Shown: positions 1 to 5,833, counted from the stretch's first letter. The stretch: 5,852 nt of DNA from Lachnospiraceae bacterium UBA7225 (GCA_002473385.1 DKTR01000036.1:1-5852), one strand, 5' to 3'. Made by a program: numbers and translations. Notes: generated by a model from the sequence alone, not told the origin.

Positions 1-14
1 TATTAAAAATAATG

Positions 15-20
15 AGGAGG
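15..20 (+). promoter_or_regulatory. Ribosome binding site of the GH4 glycosidase gene
   Basis: A perfect AGGAGG lies 10 bases upstream of the ATG at 31. It fixes that start and shows that translation begins inside this window. Only 30 bases of upstream sequence are present, so the promoter or any preceding operon gene cannot be seen. Confidence 0.85.
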
Positions 21-30
21 AAAAGAAGAA

Positions 31-1494
31 ATGAAATTTAAAATAGCATTTATTGGAGCGGGAAGCCTTGTATTTGCGCGTACTCTGTTTACAGATATCA
101 TGTCTGTTCCGGAATTTTCGGACATTGAGGTATCATTTACAGATATTAATGCAGAAAATCTGGAACGTACACGGGAGCTCTGCCAGCGGGATCTGGACGC
201 AAATCACATTCCGGTAAGGATTGAGGCGACAACTGACCGGCGGGAGGCATTCCGTAATGCGCGTTACATTGTAAACTGCGTCCGGGTCGGCGGTCTGGAA
301 GGATTTGAGAAGGATGTGGAAATTCCTTTAAAGTATGGTGTAGACCAGTGCGTCGGAGATACACTCTGTACCGGAGGTATCATGTATGGCCAGCGTGTTA
401 TCGCTGCAATGCTGGACTTCTGCAAGGATATCAGAGAGGTAGCGGAACCGGGAGCAATCATGCTGAATTATTCGAATCCGAATGCAATGGCAACCTGGGC
501 CTGCAATAAATACGGAGGGGTAAGGACGATCGGGCTTTGTCATGGGGAAATTCATGGAGAAATCCAGATCGCGGAGGTTCTTGGGATTCCAAGGGAAGAG
601 CTTGATATTACCTGTGCGGGCATTAATCATCAAACATGGTATATTGCGGTAAAGCATAATGGAGAGGATATGCTTTCGAAGCTTCTTCCGGGCTTTGAGG
701 CGCATGAGATATACAGTAAGCAGGAAAAAGTGCGTATAGATATATTGAAACGCTTCGGATATTACTCAACAGAGTCTAATGGGCATCTTTCTGAATATGT
801 AGCGTGGTACCGGAAACGTCCGGATGAGATTAAAGACTGGATTAATCTTGATAAATGGATTCACGGAGAGACGGGAGGATATTTGCGCGTGACCCGTGAG
901 GAGCGCAACTGGTTTGATACAGAATATCCCAAAATTCTGCAGGAGCCGCCCAGAAAACTGGATGGATCAGAACGGGGAAAAGAGCACTGCTCTTATATTA
1001 TTGAGGCGCTGGAGACCGGAAGAAAGTATCGCGGACATTTTAACGTTATGAATGAGGGCTGCATTACAAATCTTCCATATGAATCTGTGGTGGAAGTGCC
1101 CTGCTATGTGGATAAAAATGGCATCAGCGTTCCCAAAGTGGGTGATCTTCCGCTTGGCTGCGCGGCAGTCTGCTCACAGTCTATCTGGGTACAGAAGCTG
1201 GCAGTTGAAGCCGCGGTAGCCGGGGATGCAGAGCTTTTAAAACAGGCGGCATTGATGGATCCTCTCACAGGAGCAGTGTGCAATCCGCCGGAAGTGTGGC
1301 AGATGATCGATGAAATGCTTGTCGCCGAGGAGGAATGGCTCCCGCAGTACAAAGAGGCAATCGCAAAAGCGAAAGAGAATCTGGCAAAGGGCGATCTGAT
1401 ACCGACAAAGGATTATCACGGCGCAGTCAGATTACGTGAAAAAACTCCGGAGGAAGTTGAAGCGGAGAAAGAATCCCGTAAAATCACTGCGTGA
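31..1494 (+). CDS. Family GH4 alpha-glycosidase, MelA-like (alpha-glucosidase/alpha-galactosidase)
   Basis: This 487-residue cytoplasmic enzyme belongs to glycoside hydrolase family 4. The family cleaves glycosides by an unusual NAD+- and Mn2+-dependent oxidation-elimination-reduction route rather than by simple acid/base hydrolysis. The N-terminus is a Rossmann fold with the dinucleotide loop IGAGS (residues 8-12) and an acidic residue (D38) after the second strand. Further family landmarks are DTLCTGGIM (110-118), NYSNPN ending in N149-P-N151, the metal/active-site Cys in GLCHGE (C170, H171), the metal-binding His in GINHQTW (H200), and GHLSEY (251-256). The C-terminal half (NLPYESVVEVPCYVD, then MDPLTGAVCNPPEVW and WLPQY) resembles E. 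coli-type MelA. The protein is somewhat longer than E. coli MelA (about 450 residues), and the extra length is a charged tail after about residue 450. It has no signal peptide or membrane segment, so the substrate must be imported. Family assignment is strong. Substrate is open: the motif is CHGE, not the CHSV I associate with alpha-galactosidases or the CHEV of alpha-galacturonidases. Alpha-glucoside or alpha-glucuronide is therefore as possible as alpha-galactoside. Confidence 0.93.
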   Translation: MKFKIAFIGAGSLVFARTLFTDIMSVPEFSDIEVSFTDINAENLERTRELCQRDLDANHIPVRIEATTDRREAFRNARYIVNCVRVGGLEGFEKDVEIPLKYGVDQCVGDTLCTGGIMYGQRVIAAMLDFCKDIREVAEPGAIMLNYSNPNAMATWACNKYGGVRTIGLCHGEIHGEIQIAEVLGIPREELDITCAGINHQTWYIAVKHNGEDMLSKLLPGFEAHEIYSKQEKVRIDILKRFGYYSTESNGHLSEYVAWYRKRPDEIKDWINLDKWIHGETGGYLRVTREERNWFDTEYPKILQEPPRKLDGSERGKEHCSYIIEALETGRKYRGHFNVMNEGCITNLPYESVVEVPCYVDKNGISVPKVGDLPLGCAAVCSQSIWVQKLAVEAAVAGDAELLKQAALMDPLTGAVCNPPEVWQMIDEMLVAEEEWLPQYKEAIAKAKENLAKGDLIPTKDYHGAVRLREKTPEEVEAEKESRKITA

Positions 1495-1544
1495 GTTCCA
1501 ATTATCAGTTTGCTGATTGAAGGTAAAATGAATATTTGAGCAAT

Positions 1545-1600
1545 AGCCCGTTAACCCCGCAGCTGTGGAAAGTTGTGGAAGTTTTCGGGCTTTTCTGTTT
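1545..1600 (+). terminator. Probable Rho-independent terminator after the GH4 gene
   Basis: AGCCCG (1545-1550) pairs with CGGGCT (1586-1591). After two T-T mismatches, AAC (1553-1555) pairs with GTT (1581-1583). Further in, CCGCAGC (1557-1563) pairs with GTTGTGG (1572-1578) using two G-U pairs. The strand then runs TTTCTGTTT. This makes a long, imperfect hairpin with a T-rich but interrupted tail, about 50 bases past the GH4 stop. The position and the GC-rich base support a terminator; the mismatches lower confidence. Confidence 0.65.
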
Positions 1601-1713
1601 ACCATATATTTTTCTTTCTATATCGTAGTATGAATCTGTACTGGACGGATAAATCTGTCTAGTTGGTTCGCTATATACAATATGGGACAAACATAAAAAT
1701 ATTTTATATTATA

Positions 1714-1742
1714 TTGACGGAATAAAAATAATGTGATATGAT
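1714..1742 (+). promoter_or_regulatory. Strong sigma-A-type promoter with extended -10, upstream of the Rpn-like ORF
   Basis: The -35 element TTGACG (1714-1719) is separated by exactly 17 bases from the -10 element TATGAT (1737-1742). The TGA immediately before the -10 supplies the extended TGn motif. Predicted transcription starts near 1749, about 40 bases before the ORF's first ATG. The surroundings are very AT-rich. By sequence this is the best promoter in the window. It could drive only the short ORF or read on toward the metG leader, as no clear terminator lies between them. Confidence 0.75.
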
Positions 1743-1787
1743 AAAGACACATTTCAGAAAGTCTGGCATCTCGCCAAAATTTCAGTA

Positions 1788-2171
1788 ATGAATACAAAAA
1801 GGAATGCCATAGAGGGGTGGCAGCCGGACAGACCGGAGGCATATGACAAAATGGAGATCTGTATTGTGACCCTCAATGAAAATGCGGCGGCAGACAGTGC
1901 GTTCCTGCAGATGCTGAATCTGATGTGTAATCTTTCCGAATACGTATATGAAAAAGGCGAAAAGAGTGGCTTGAAGCGTGGAATAAAACGAGGGGTGCGG
2001 CGCGGTTTGAAACGTGGAAGAAAAGTGGGCAGAGAAGAAGGCAGGGAAGAGATAAAAAGAGATGTTGTGAAGGCAATGATAGAGGAAGGCTATCCCGAAG
2101 CTTCAATTTTGAGGATCGCCCGCGTGACGCCGGAGGAATATAAAAAATGGGCAGCAGAAAAACCGGATTGA
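1788..2171 (+). pseudogene. Rpn/PD-(D/E)XK putative-transposase nuclease, C-terminal remnant
   Basis: This 127-residue ORF resembles only the tail of the Rpn (recombination-promoting nuclease, formerly YhgA-like putative transposase) proteins common in Clostridia. The visible order is a short acidic helix region with MCNLSEYVYEKG (about 46-57), then a period-4 tract with Gly in each unit (residues 55-88, KRGI/KRGV/RRGL/KRGR), then an amphipathic C-terminus (VVKAMIEEGYPEASILRIARVTPEEYKKW). Family members usually exceed 250 residues and carry a PD-(D/E)XK catalytic core before such a tail; no core is visible here. The frame stays open upstream to a TGA at 1734, and those codons have no start, which fits a 5' truncation. 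ATG 1788 has no Shine-Dalgarno sequence. ATG 1851 (residue 22) has GGAGG at 1835-1839, 11 bases away, and is the more plausible start if the ORF is translated. A good promoter precedes it, so expression as a small basic protein is possible. Family assignment is from recognised style, not alignment. Confidence 0.5.
1950..2051 (+). repeat. Degenerate 12-bp tandem repeat encoding xxGx tetrads
   Basis: About 8.5 imperfect 12-base units encode the tetrads EKGE, KSGL, KRGI, KRGV, RRGL, KRGR, KVGR, EEGR and EE. Glycine is fixed at every fourth residue and the charge changes from strongly basic to acidic at the end. The DNA units have diverged by synonymous and conservative changes, so selection or age has blurred an original duplication. 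Such G-every-four tails are typical of Rpn-like proteins in Firmicutes. Confidence 0.7.
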
Positions 2172-2197
2172 TATTTACCGGTATATGAAAATCTGTC

Positions 2198-2227
2198 TTG
2201 ACGGAATACCTGCTTTTGTGCTAGATT
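2198..2227 (+). promoter_or_regulatory. Probable sigma-A promoter of the metG T-box transcript
   Basis: A -35 element TTGACG (2198-2203) is followed after 18 bases by TAGATT (2222-2227), which has an extended TGC directly before it. Transcription would start near 2234, a few bases before the first conserved T-box element. The -35 is strong and the -10 moderate (four of six consensus bases). Its position relative to the leader is what makes it convincing. Confidence 0.6.
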
Positions 2228-2234
2228 TGTTATT

Positions 2235-2571
2235 AGTAAAACGCAAAGACGAAGAGAGTACATGTATCTGCTGTATTACAGAGAAATTCCAGGTGTACCG
2301 CATCCGGCAGGCTTCCGGACGGTACCGGTGCTGAGAGGAATATGCAGGGGTAGATGGAAGATGGCTTCTGAGTGGTGCACCGAACTGTGAAATAATTGGA
2401 ATGAAATACCCCGCCAGGTGTTCACAGCAAGGCTGCGACAGGAACCGCCTGTTATAGCGGCAGGGTGTGATATGCACCTGTTGAGGTCCGTACTGTGAGG
2501 TGCGGATAAAGTGAAGTGGTAACACGGGTAAGCAGCCCGTCTTCTCGGAATAGGGAAGACGGGTTTTTTTT
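2235..2571 (+). ncRNA. T-box riboswitch (tRNA-Met-sensing leader) of metG
   Basis: This transcription-attenuation leader senses uncharged tRNA-Met and lets metG be transcribed when methionyl-tRNA is scarce. Stem I begins with the GACGAAGAGAGTAC GA/K-turn and specifier-side segment (2249-2262) and the AGAGA motif (2280-2284). Its distal hairpin is TACCG-CA-TCCGG paired with CCGGA-CGGTA (2296-2324). On the 3' side, ATG (2361-2363) sits five bases before TGAG (2369-2372), the same spacing as the glycine specifier in B. subtilis glyQS as I recall it, so the specifier is AUG (Met). A long branched helix follows: CAGGTG 2415-2420 with CACCTG 2475-2480, and TCACA with TGTGA inside it. Stem III is TCCGTAC (2487-2493) with GTGCGGA (2500-2506). 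The antiterminator pairs GAAG 2513-2516 with CTTC 2541-2544 and ACGGG 2524-2528 with CCCGT 2536-2540, leaving a 7-base bulge TGGTAAC. The bulge's UGGU complements the ACCA end of tRNA-Met. The exact 5' base of Stem I could not be resolved by eye. Confidence 0.92.
2536..2571 (+). terminator. Intrinsic terminator of the metG T-box leader
   Basis: CCCGTCTTC (2536-2544) pairs perfectly with GAAGACGGG (2555-2563) around a 10-base loop and is followed by eight T residues (2564-2571). The 5' arm is the same sequence used by the antiterminator helix, so the two structures exclude each other. This is the regulatory switch of the leader. The tail ends 17 bases before the metG start codon. Confidence 0.95.
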
Positions 2572-2576
2572 CACGG

Positions 2577-2583
2577 AAAGGAG
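2577..2583 (+). promoter_or_regulatory. Ribosome binding site of metG
   Basis: AAAGGAG lies 5 bases before the ATG at 2589 and just after the T tract of the leader terminator. It fixes the start and means that ribosome access is available only on read-through transcripts. Confidence 0.85.
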
Positions 2584-2588
2584 ATAGT

Positions 2589-4550
2589 ATGGAAAAGAAA
2601 AAGTTTTATATGACCACGGCGATTGCCTATACTTCGGGTAAACCGCACATCGGGAACACTTACGAGATTATTCTGGCGGACGCTATCGCACGCTTTAAGA
2701 GGGCGCAGGGATATGATGTATTCTTCCAGACAGGAACGGATGAGCATGGTCAGAAGATTGAGCTGAAGGCGGCCGAGGCGGGGGTTACGCCGAAAGAGTA
2801 TGTAGACAAGGTGGCAGGCGAGGTAAAGCGGATCTGGGATCTGGTGAATGCGTCCTACGATAAATTTATCCGCACTACGGACGAGGATCATGAAAAGCAG
2901 GTACAGAAGATTTTTAAGAAATTATATGAGCAGGGCGATATTTACAAGGGCTCCTATGAGGGGATGTATTGTACGCCGTGCGAATCCTTCTGGACAGAGT
3001 CCCAGCTTGTAGACGGCAAATGTCCGGACTGCGGCCGGGAGGTGAAGCCTGCGAAGGAGGAGGCATATTTCTTCAGAATGAGCAAATATGCAGACCGCCT
3101 GATCGAGCATATCAACACACATCCGGAGTTTATCCAGCCTGTGTCCAGAAAAAATGAAATGATGAACAATTTCCTGCTTCCGGGACTGCAGGATCTCTGT
3201 GTTTCCAGAACTTCCTTCAAATGGGGGATTCCGGTAGATTTTGATGATAAGCATGTGGTATATGTGTGGCTGGATGCGCTCACCAATTATATCACGGGCA
3301 TTGGCTATGACTGCGATGGGGAGAGCACGGAGCAGTTCAAAAAGGACTGGCCGGCAGATCTGCATCTGATTGGTAAGGATATCATCCGTTTCCATACCAT
3401 TTACTGGCCTATTTTCCTGATGGCGCTTGATCTTCCGCTGCCGAAGCAGGTGTTCGGGCATCCGTGGCTTCTGCAGGGCGACGGCAAGATGAGCAAATCC
3501 AAAGGAAATGTGCTGTATGCCGATGAGCTGGTGGATTTCTTTGGTGTGGATGCGGTGCGCTACTTTGTGCTTCATGAAATGCCGTTTGATAATGATGGTG
3601 TCATCACCTGGGAGCTGCTTGTGGAGCGTCTGAATTCCGATCTGGCGAATACGCTCGGCAATCTGGTAAACCGTACGATTTCCATGTCTAATAAGTATTT
3701 TGGCGGCGTGGTTGCCGACAAGGGCGCGGCGGAGCCGGTGGATGAGGAATTAAAGGCGGCTGCACTGGAAACGCCGGAAAAAGTAGCGGAAAAGATGGAA
3801 AAGCTGCGTGTGGCAGATGCAATCAGTGATATTTTTGCTCTTTTCAAACGCTGCAACAAATATATCGATGAGACGATGCCATGGGCACTTGCAAAAGACG
3901 AGACAAAGCAGGATCGTCTGGCGACTGTGCTTTATAATCTGGTAGAAAGCATTTCCATCGGAGCGGAGCTTTTGGAGCCGTTTATGCCGGAAACCGCGGG
4001 AAAGGTGCTTGCGCAGCTTAACGCAGAGAAGAGAGGCATGGAGGCGATGAAGCAGTACGGTCTTTATAAATCCGGAACGAAGGTGACGGAGAAGCCGGAA
4101 ATTCTGTTCGCGCGCCTGGATATCCGGGAAGTGATGAAAAAGGTAGAGGAGCTTCATCCGCCGGTTGCTGAGGAAGCAGCAGAGCCGGTGAAGGAAGAGA
4201 CGGTAATCGACATTGAGCCGAAGGAGGAGATCACCTTTGAGGAATTCGGCAAAATGCAGTTCCAGGTGGGTGAAATTATTGCCTGCGAGGAAGTGAAAAA
4301 GTCAAAGAAGCTCCTGTGCAGCCAGGTAAAGATCGGCAGCCAGGTAAAGCAGATCGTATCCGGAATCAAGGCGCACTACAGTGCAAAGGAGATGGTCGGC
4401 AAAAAGGTAATGGTACTGGTAAACTTAAAGCCAGCCAGGCTGGCAGGCGTTCTCTCAGAGGGAATGCTGCTCTGCGCGGAGGATGAAAACGGAGAGCTGG
4501 CGCTGATGGTACCGGAAAAAGAAATGCCGTCGGGCGCGGAAATCTGCTAA
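2589..4550 (+). CDS. metG: Methionyl-tRNA synthetase with C-terminal tRNA-binding domain
   Basis: This class I aminoacyl-tRNA synthetase charges tRNA-Met with methionine in the cytoplasm, which is essential for initiation and elongation. The 653-residue length fits the long bacterial form. The HIGH-type signature is PHIGN (H20-I-G-N23), and the second class I signature is GKMSKSKGN with K300-M-S-K-S304. The connective-peptide knuckle carries four cysteines as CTPC (C128, C131) and CPDC (C145, C148), expected to bind one Zn2+. FFQTGTDEHGQKIE and VVYVWLDALTNYITG are also typical of MetRS. The anticodon-binding helical domain follows (about 350-500; for example NRTISMSNKYF and MPWALAKD). After an acidic linker rich in Glu and Pro (about 520-547) comes a Trbp111/EMAPII-like OB fold (548-653) with QVGEI, VSGIKAHY and KPARLAGVLSEGML, which aids dimerisation and tRNA binding. 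The gene stands alone behind its T-box leader and ends before a strong terminator. No key residue is missing. Confidence 0.98.
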   Translation: MEKKKFYMTTAIAYTSGKPHIGNTYEIILADAIARFKRAQGYDVFFQTGTDEHGQKIELKAAEAGVTPKEYVDKVAGEVKRIWDLVNASYDKFIRTTDEDHEKQVQKIFKKLYEQGDIYKGSYEGMYCTPCESFWTESQLVDGKCPDCGREVKPAKEEAYFFRMSKYADRLIEHINTHPEFIQPVSRKNEMMNNFLLPGLQDLCVSRTSFKWGIPVDFDDKHVVYVWLDALTNYITGIGYDCDGESTEQFKKDWPADLHLIGKDIIRFHTIYWPIFLMALDLPLPKQVFGHPWLLQGDGKMSKSKGNVLYADELVDFFGVDAVRYFVLHEMPFDNDGVITWELLVERLNSDLANTLGNLVNRTISMSNKYFGGVVADKGAAEPVDEELKAAALETPEKVAEKMEKLRVADAISDIFALFKRCNKYIDETMPWALAKDETKQDRLATVLYNLVESISIGAELLEPFMPETAGKVLAQLNAEKRGMEAMKQYGLYKSGTKVTEKPEILFARLDIREVMKKVEELHPPVAEEAAEPVKEETVIDIEPKEEITFEEFGKMQFQVGEIIACEEVKKSKKLLCSQVKIGSQVKQIVSGIKAHYSAKEMVGKKVMVLVNLKPARLAGVLSEGMLLCAEDENGELALMVPEKEMPSGAEIC

Positions 4551-4570
4551 AAAGTAAAAAATAAAATTAT

Positions 4571-4618
4571 AAAAACACCGGAGGGACTGCAGAAAACGCA
4601 GTTTTTCCGGTGTTTTTT
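4571..4618 (+). terminator. Strong terminator after metG, possibly bidirectional
   Basis: The arms at 4571-4590 and 4598-4617 pair over 20 positions. They comprise AAAAACACCGG with CCGGTGTTTTT, a stretch of A-U and three G-U pairs, and ACTGC with GCAGT around the loop AGAAAAC. The 3' arm ends in a run of six T. It lies 20 bases past the metG stop. On the minus strand the same hairpin (with A-C mismatches in place of the G-U pairs) is followed by TTTTTATAATTTTAT, so it could also stop transcription of the convergent lacI-family gene, whose stop codon is about 60 bases away. Confidence 0.88.
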
Positions 4619-4679
4619 CTAAGAGGAATTCTGCGGATTTGCCGCAAAAAAAACAGTACGCTGCAATGTACGGGCTATC

Positions 4680-5699
4680 CTACGGCGTCACCTTTGGTGT
4701 GGTGGATTCACGGATAATCAGTTCCGACTGCAGATTAATATGCTGGATGCTGGAGCCGGGATTCTGGATGCGGTCAATAAGCAGTTCGCTGGCAGTATAC
4801 CCCATCTGATGCTTTGGTGTGTTAATGGTGGTAATCTGAGGGGAGGATATGGTAGCATAGTCTACATTGTCATATCCGATCACCATCAGATCCTCCGGTA
4901 CGCGCAGGCGCAGGCGGCGTGCTGCATTGATGATGGCGCAGGCGTAAAGATCTGAAATTGCCAGAAAGGCATCGGGACGGTATGTCTGGGAGAACAATTG
5001 GGTGGCAGAGGAAAATGCCATGTTATAGTCGATTTCCGGGAGATTGATAATCCAGCGCTGTGTTGGACGAATGCCTGCCGTCTGGAGCGCTTTCAGATAA
5101 CCCTCCTGGCGGACGGCGTTATCCTGGTATTTGAGGGAACCGGACATAAATGCGATTTTTTTCCTTCCCTGTGAAACCAGATGATTGACTGCAGCGGCAG
5201 CCATTTCAAAATCATCCAGGCTGACAGAAGAAATGGTTTTGCTTTCCAGATCGTAGTCGCAGCACTGCACAACCGGCACCAGACTGCATAAGGCACGCAT
5301 AAGCTGTGCGTTGACATGGTTCAGACAGATGATACCGGAAATTTTGGCGCTTTTGATCAGATGCTCAAAGGCCGGGAATGTATTACTGTTGATGTGCTCC
5401 TGGAGAATCATCATGGTATATCCATGCTGGATGGCAGACGCTTTTGCTCCTTTGATGATTTCGTTAAAGAAGGAATTGAAATCGAAAGGCAGTACAAAGA
5501 GAAGCAGCTTCCCGGAAGAGGGTGTCTGTACGATATAGTCTCCGGGATTGATGCCCTGTGCACGGAGCGCCTGACAGACTTTTTCAACAAGATGGGGCTT
5601 TACAGTGCTCTGATCGTTCATCACACGGGACACAGTAGCAGTAGAGACACCGGCGGTCTTAGCTATTTCGGAAAAAGAGAAGGGATATTGTCTGCGCAT
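4680..5699 (-). CDS. LacI/GalR-family transcriptional regulator
   Basis: This 339-residue DNA-binding regulator has the usual family length. The N-terminal helix-turn-helix is FSEIAKTAGVSTATVSRVMN (9-28). The sugar-binding core of periplasmic-binding-protein type starts at about residue 64 (GKLLLFVLPFDF). Core landmarks are SSVSLDD (157-163), the ligand-contacting Arg in VRQEGY (R197), PDAFLAISDLYA (242-253), and VPEDLMVIGYDN with D277 at the position of the inducer-binding Asp of LacI. The hinge is unusual: in place of the family's YxPNxxARxL there is INPGDYIVQTPSSG (50-63), with Thr where the minor-groove Leu is expected. The ATG is supported by GGAGG (5708-5712 on the minus strand) 8 bases upstream. 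The gene is convergent with metG and apparently divergent from a gene beyond the right edge, its likely target. The effector is presumably a sugar or sugar phosphate, and nothing visible identifies it. Control of the GH4 gene 3 kb away is possible but unsupported. Confidence 0.93.
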   Translation of the reverse strand: MRRQYPFSFSEIAKTAGVSTATVSRVMNDQSTVKPHLVEKVCQALRAQGINPGDYIVQTPSSGKLLLFVLPFDFNSFFNEIIKGAKASAIQHGYTMMILQEHINSNTFPAFEHLIKSAKISGIICLNHVNAQLMRALCSLVPVVQCCDYDLESKTISSVSLDDFEMAAAAVNHLVSQGRKKIAFMSGSLKYQDNAVRQEGYLKALQTAGIRPTQRWIINLPEIDYNMAFSSATQLFSQTYRPDAFLAISDLYACAIINAARRLRLRVPEDLMVIGYDNVDYATISSPQITTINTPKHQMGYTASELLIDRIQNPGSSIQHINLQSELIIRESTTPKVTP

Positions 5700-5707
5700 A
5701 CGGGAAA

Positions 5708-5712
5708 CCTCC
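5708..5712 (-). promoter_or_regulatory. Ribosome binding site of the LacI-family gene
   Basis: CCTCC on the plus strand reads GGAGG on the minus strand, 8 bases before the start codon at 5699. It supports this ATG as the true start. Confidence 0.8.
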
Positions 5713-5748
5713 GAATAAAAAATAGGTGTTTTTGCATGTTACATTATT

Positions 5749-5776
5749 AATATAGCATATTTCAGGCAAATTACAA
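5749..5776 (-). promoter_or_regulatory. Probable sigma-A promoter of the LacI-family gene
   Basis: Read on the minus strand, a -35 element TTGTAA (5776-5771) and a -10 element TATATT (5754-5749) are separated by 16 bases. TGC directly before the -10 acts as an extended element. Transcription would start near 5742, giving a 5' leader of about 40 bases. The -10 region overlaps a small palindrome AATAT-AGC-ATATT (5749-5761), which could allow repression. Confidence 0.5.
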
Positions 5777-5788
5777 GGATTTGCTGTA

Positions 5789-5803
5789 TTATTTCTGAAA
5801 TAA
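5789..5803. promoter_or_regulatory. Candidate operator palindrome in the divergent intergenic region
   Basis: TTATTTC-T-GAAATAA is a perfect inverted repeat of seven bases per arm around one central base. It lies about 90 bases upstream of the LacI-family start codon and between that gene and the presumed divergent gene. Its placement suits an operator. Most LacI-family operators have a central CG and even symmetry, which this site lacks, and AT-rich DNA produces such repeats by chance fairly often. Confidence 0.35.
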
Positions 5804-5833
5804 AAATTGAAAAACGACAAGATGCACAAAAAT

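Noticed and set aside
1504..1517. Small hairpin ATCAG-TTTG-CTGAT just after the GH4 stop
   Set aside because: It has only five base pairs and no T tract; the larger hairpin at 1545-1591 is the better terminator.
1505..1842. Two short minus-strand ORFs between the GH4 gene and the Rpn-like ORF
   Set aside because: They cross the terminator hairpin and the plus-strand promoter, have low-complexity translations, and match nothing I know.
2321..2327. GGTACC palindrome as a possible protein-binding site
   Set aside because: It lies within the Stem I distal hairpin of the T-box and is explained by that RNA structure.
2922..3575. Long minus-strand ORF (217 codons) inside metG
   Set aside because: It lies fully antisense to a perfectly conserved synthetase, has no recognisable domain, and looks like a codon-bias shadow.
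4632..4646. Hairpin TGCGG-ATTTG-CCGCA between metG and the LacI-family gene
   Set aside because: It is short, and on the plus strand it is followed by A residues rather than T, so it does not read as a terminator or known element.
4642..4672. T-tract (minus strand, TTTTTTTT) after a GTAC-8-GTAC inverted repeat, as a dedicated terminator for the LacI-family gene
   Set aside because: The stem is only four base pairs and AT-containing, too weak for an intrinsic terminator; the hairpin at 4571-4618 is a better candidate.
5316..5750. Plus-strand ORF (144 codons) antisense to the LacI-family gene
   Set aside because: It overlaps the helix-turn-helix coding region in antisense and its translation resembles no family; the minus-strand gene explains the region.
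5807..5821. CcpA cre-like site near TTGAAAAACGACAAG
   Set aside because: The CG is one base out of register with the cre consensus, so the match fails.
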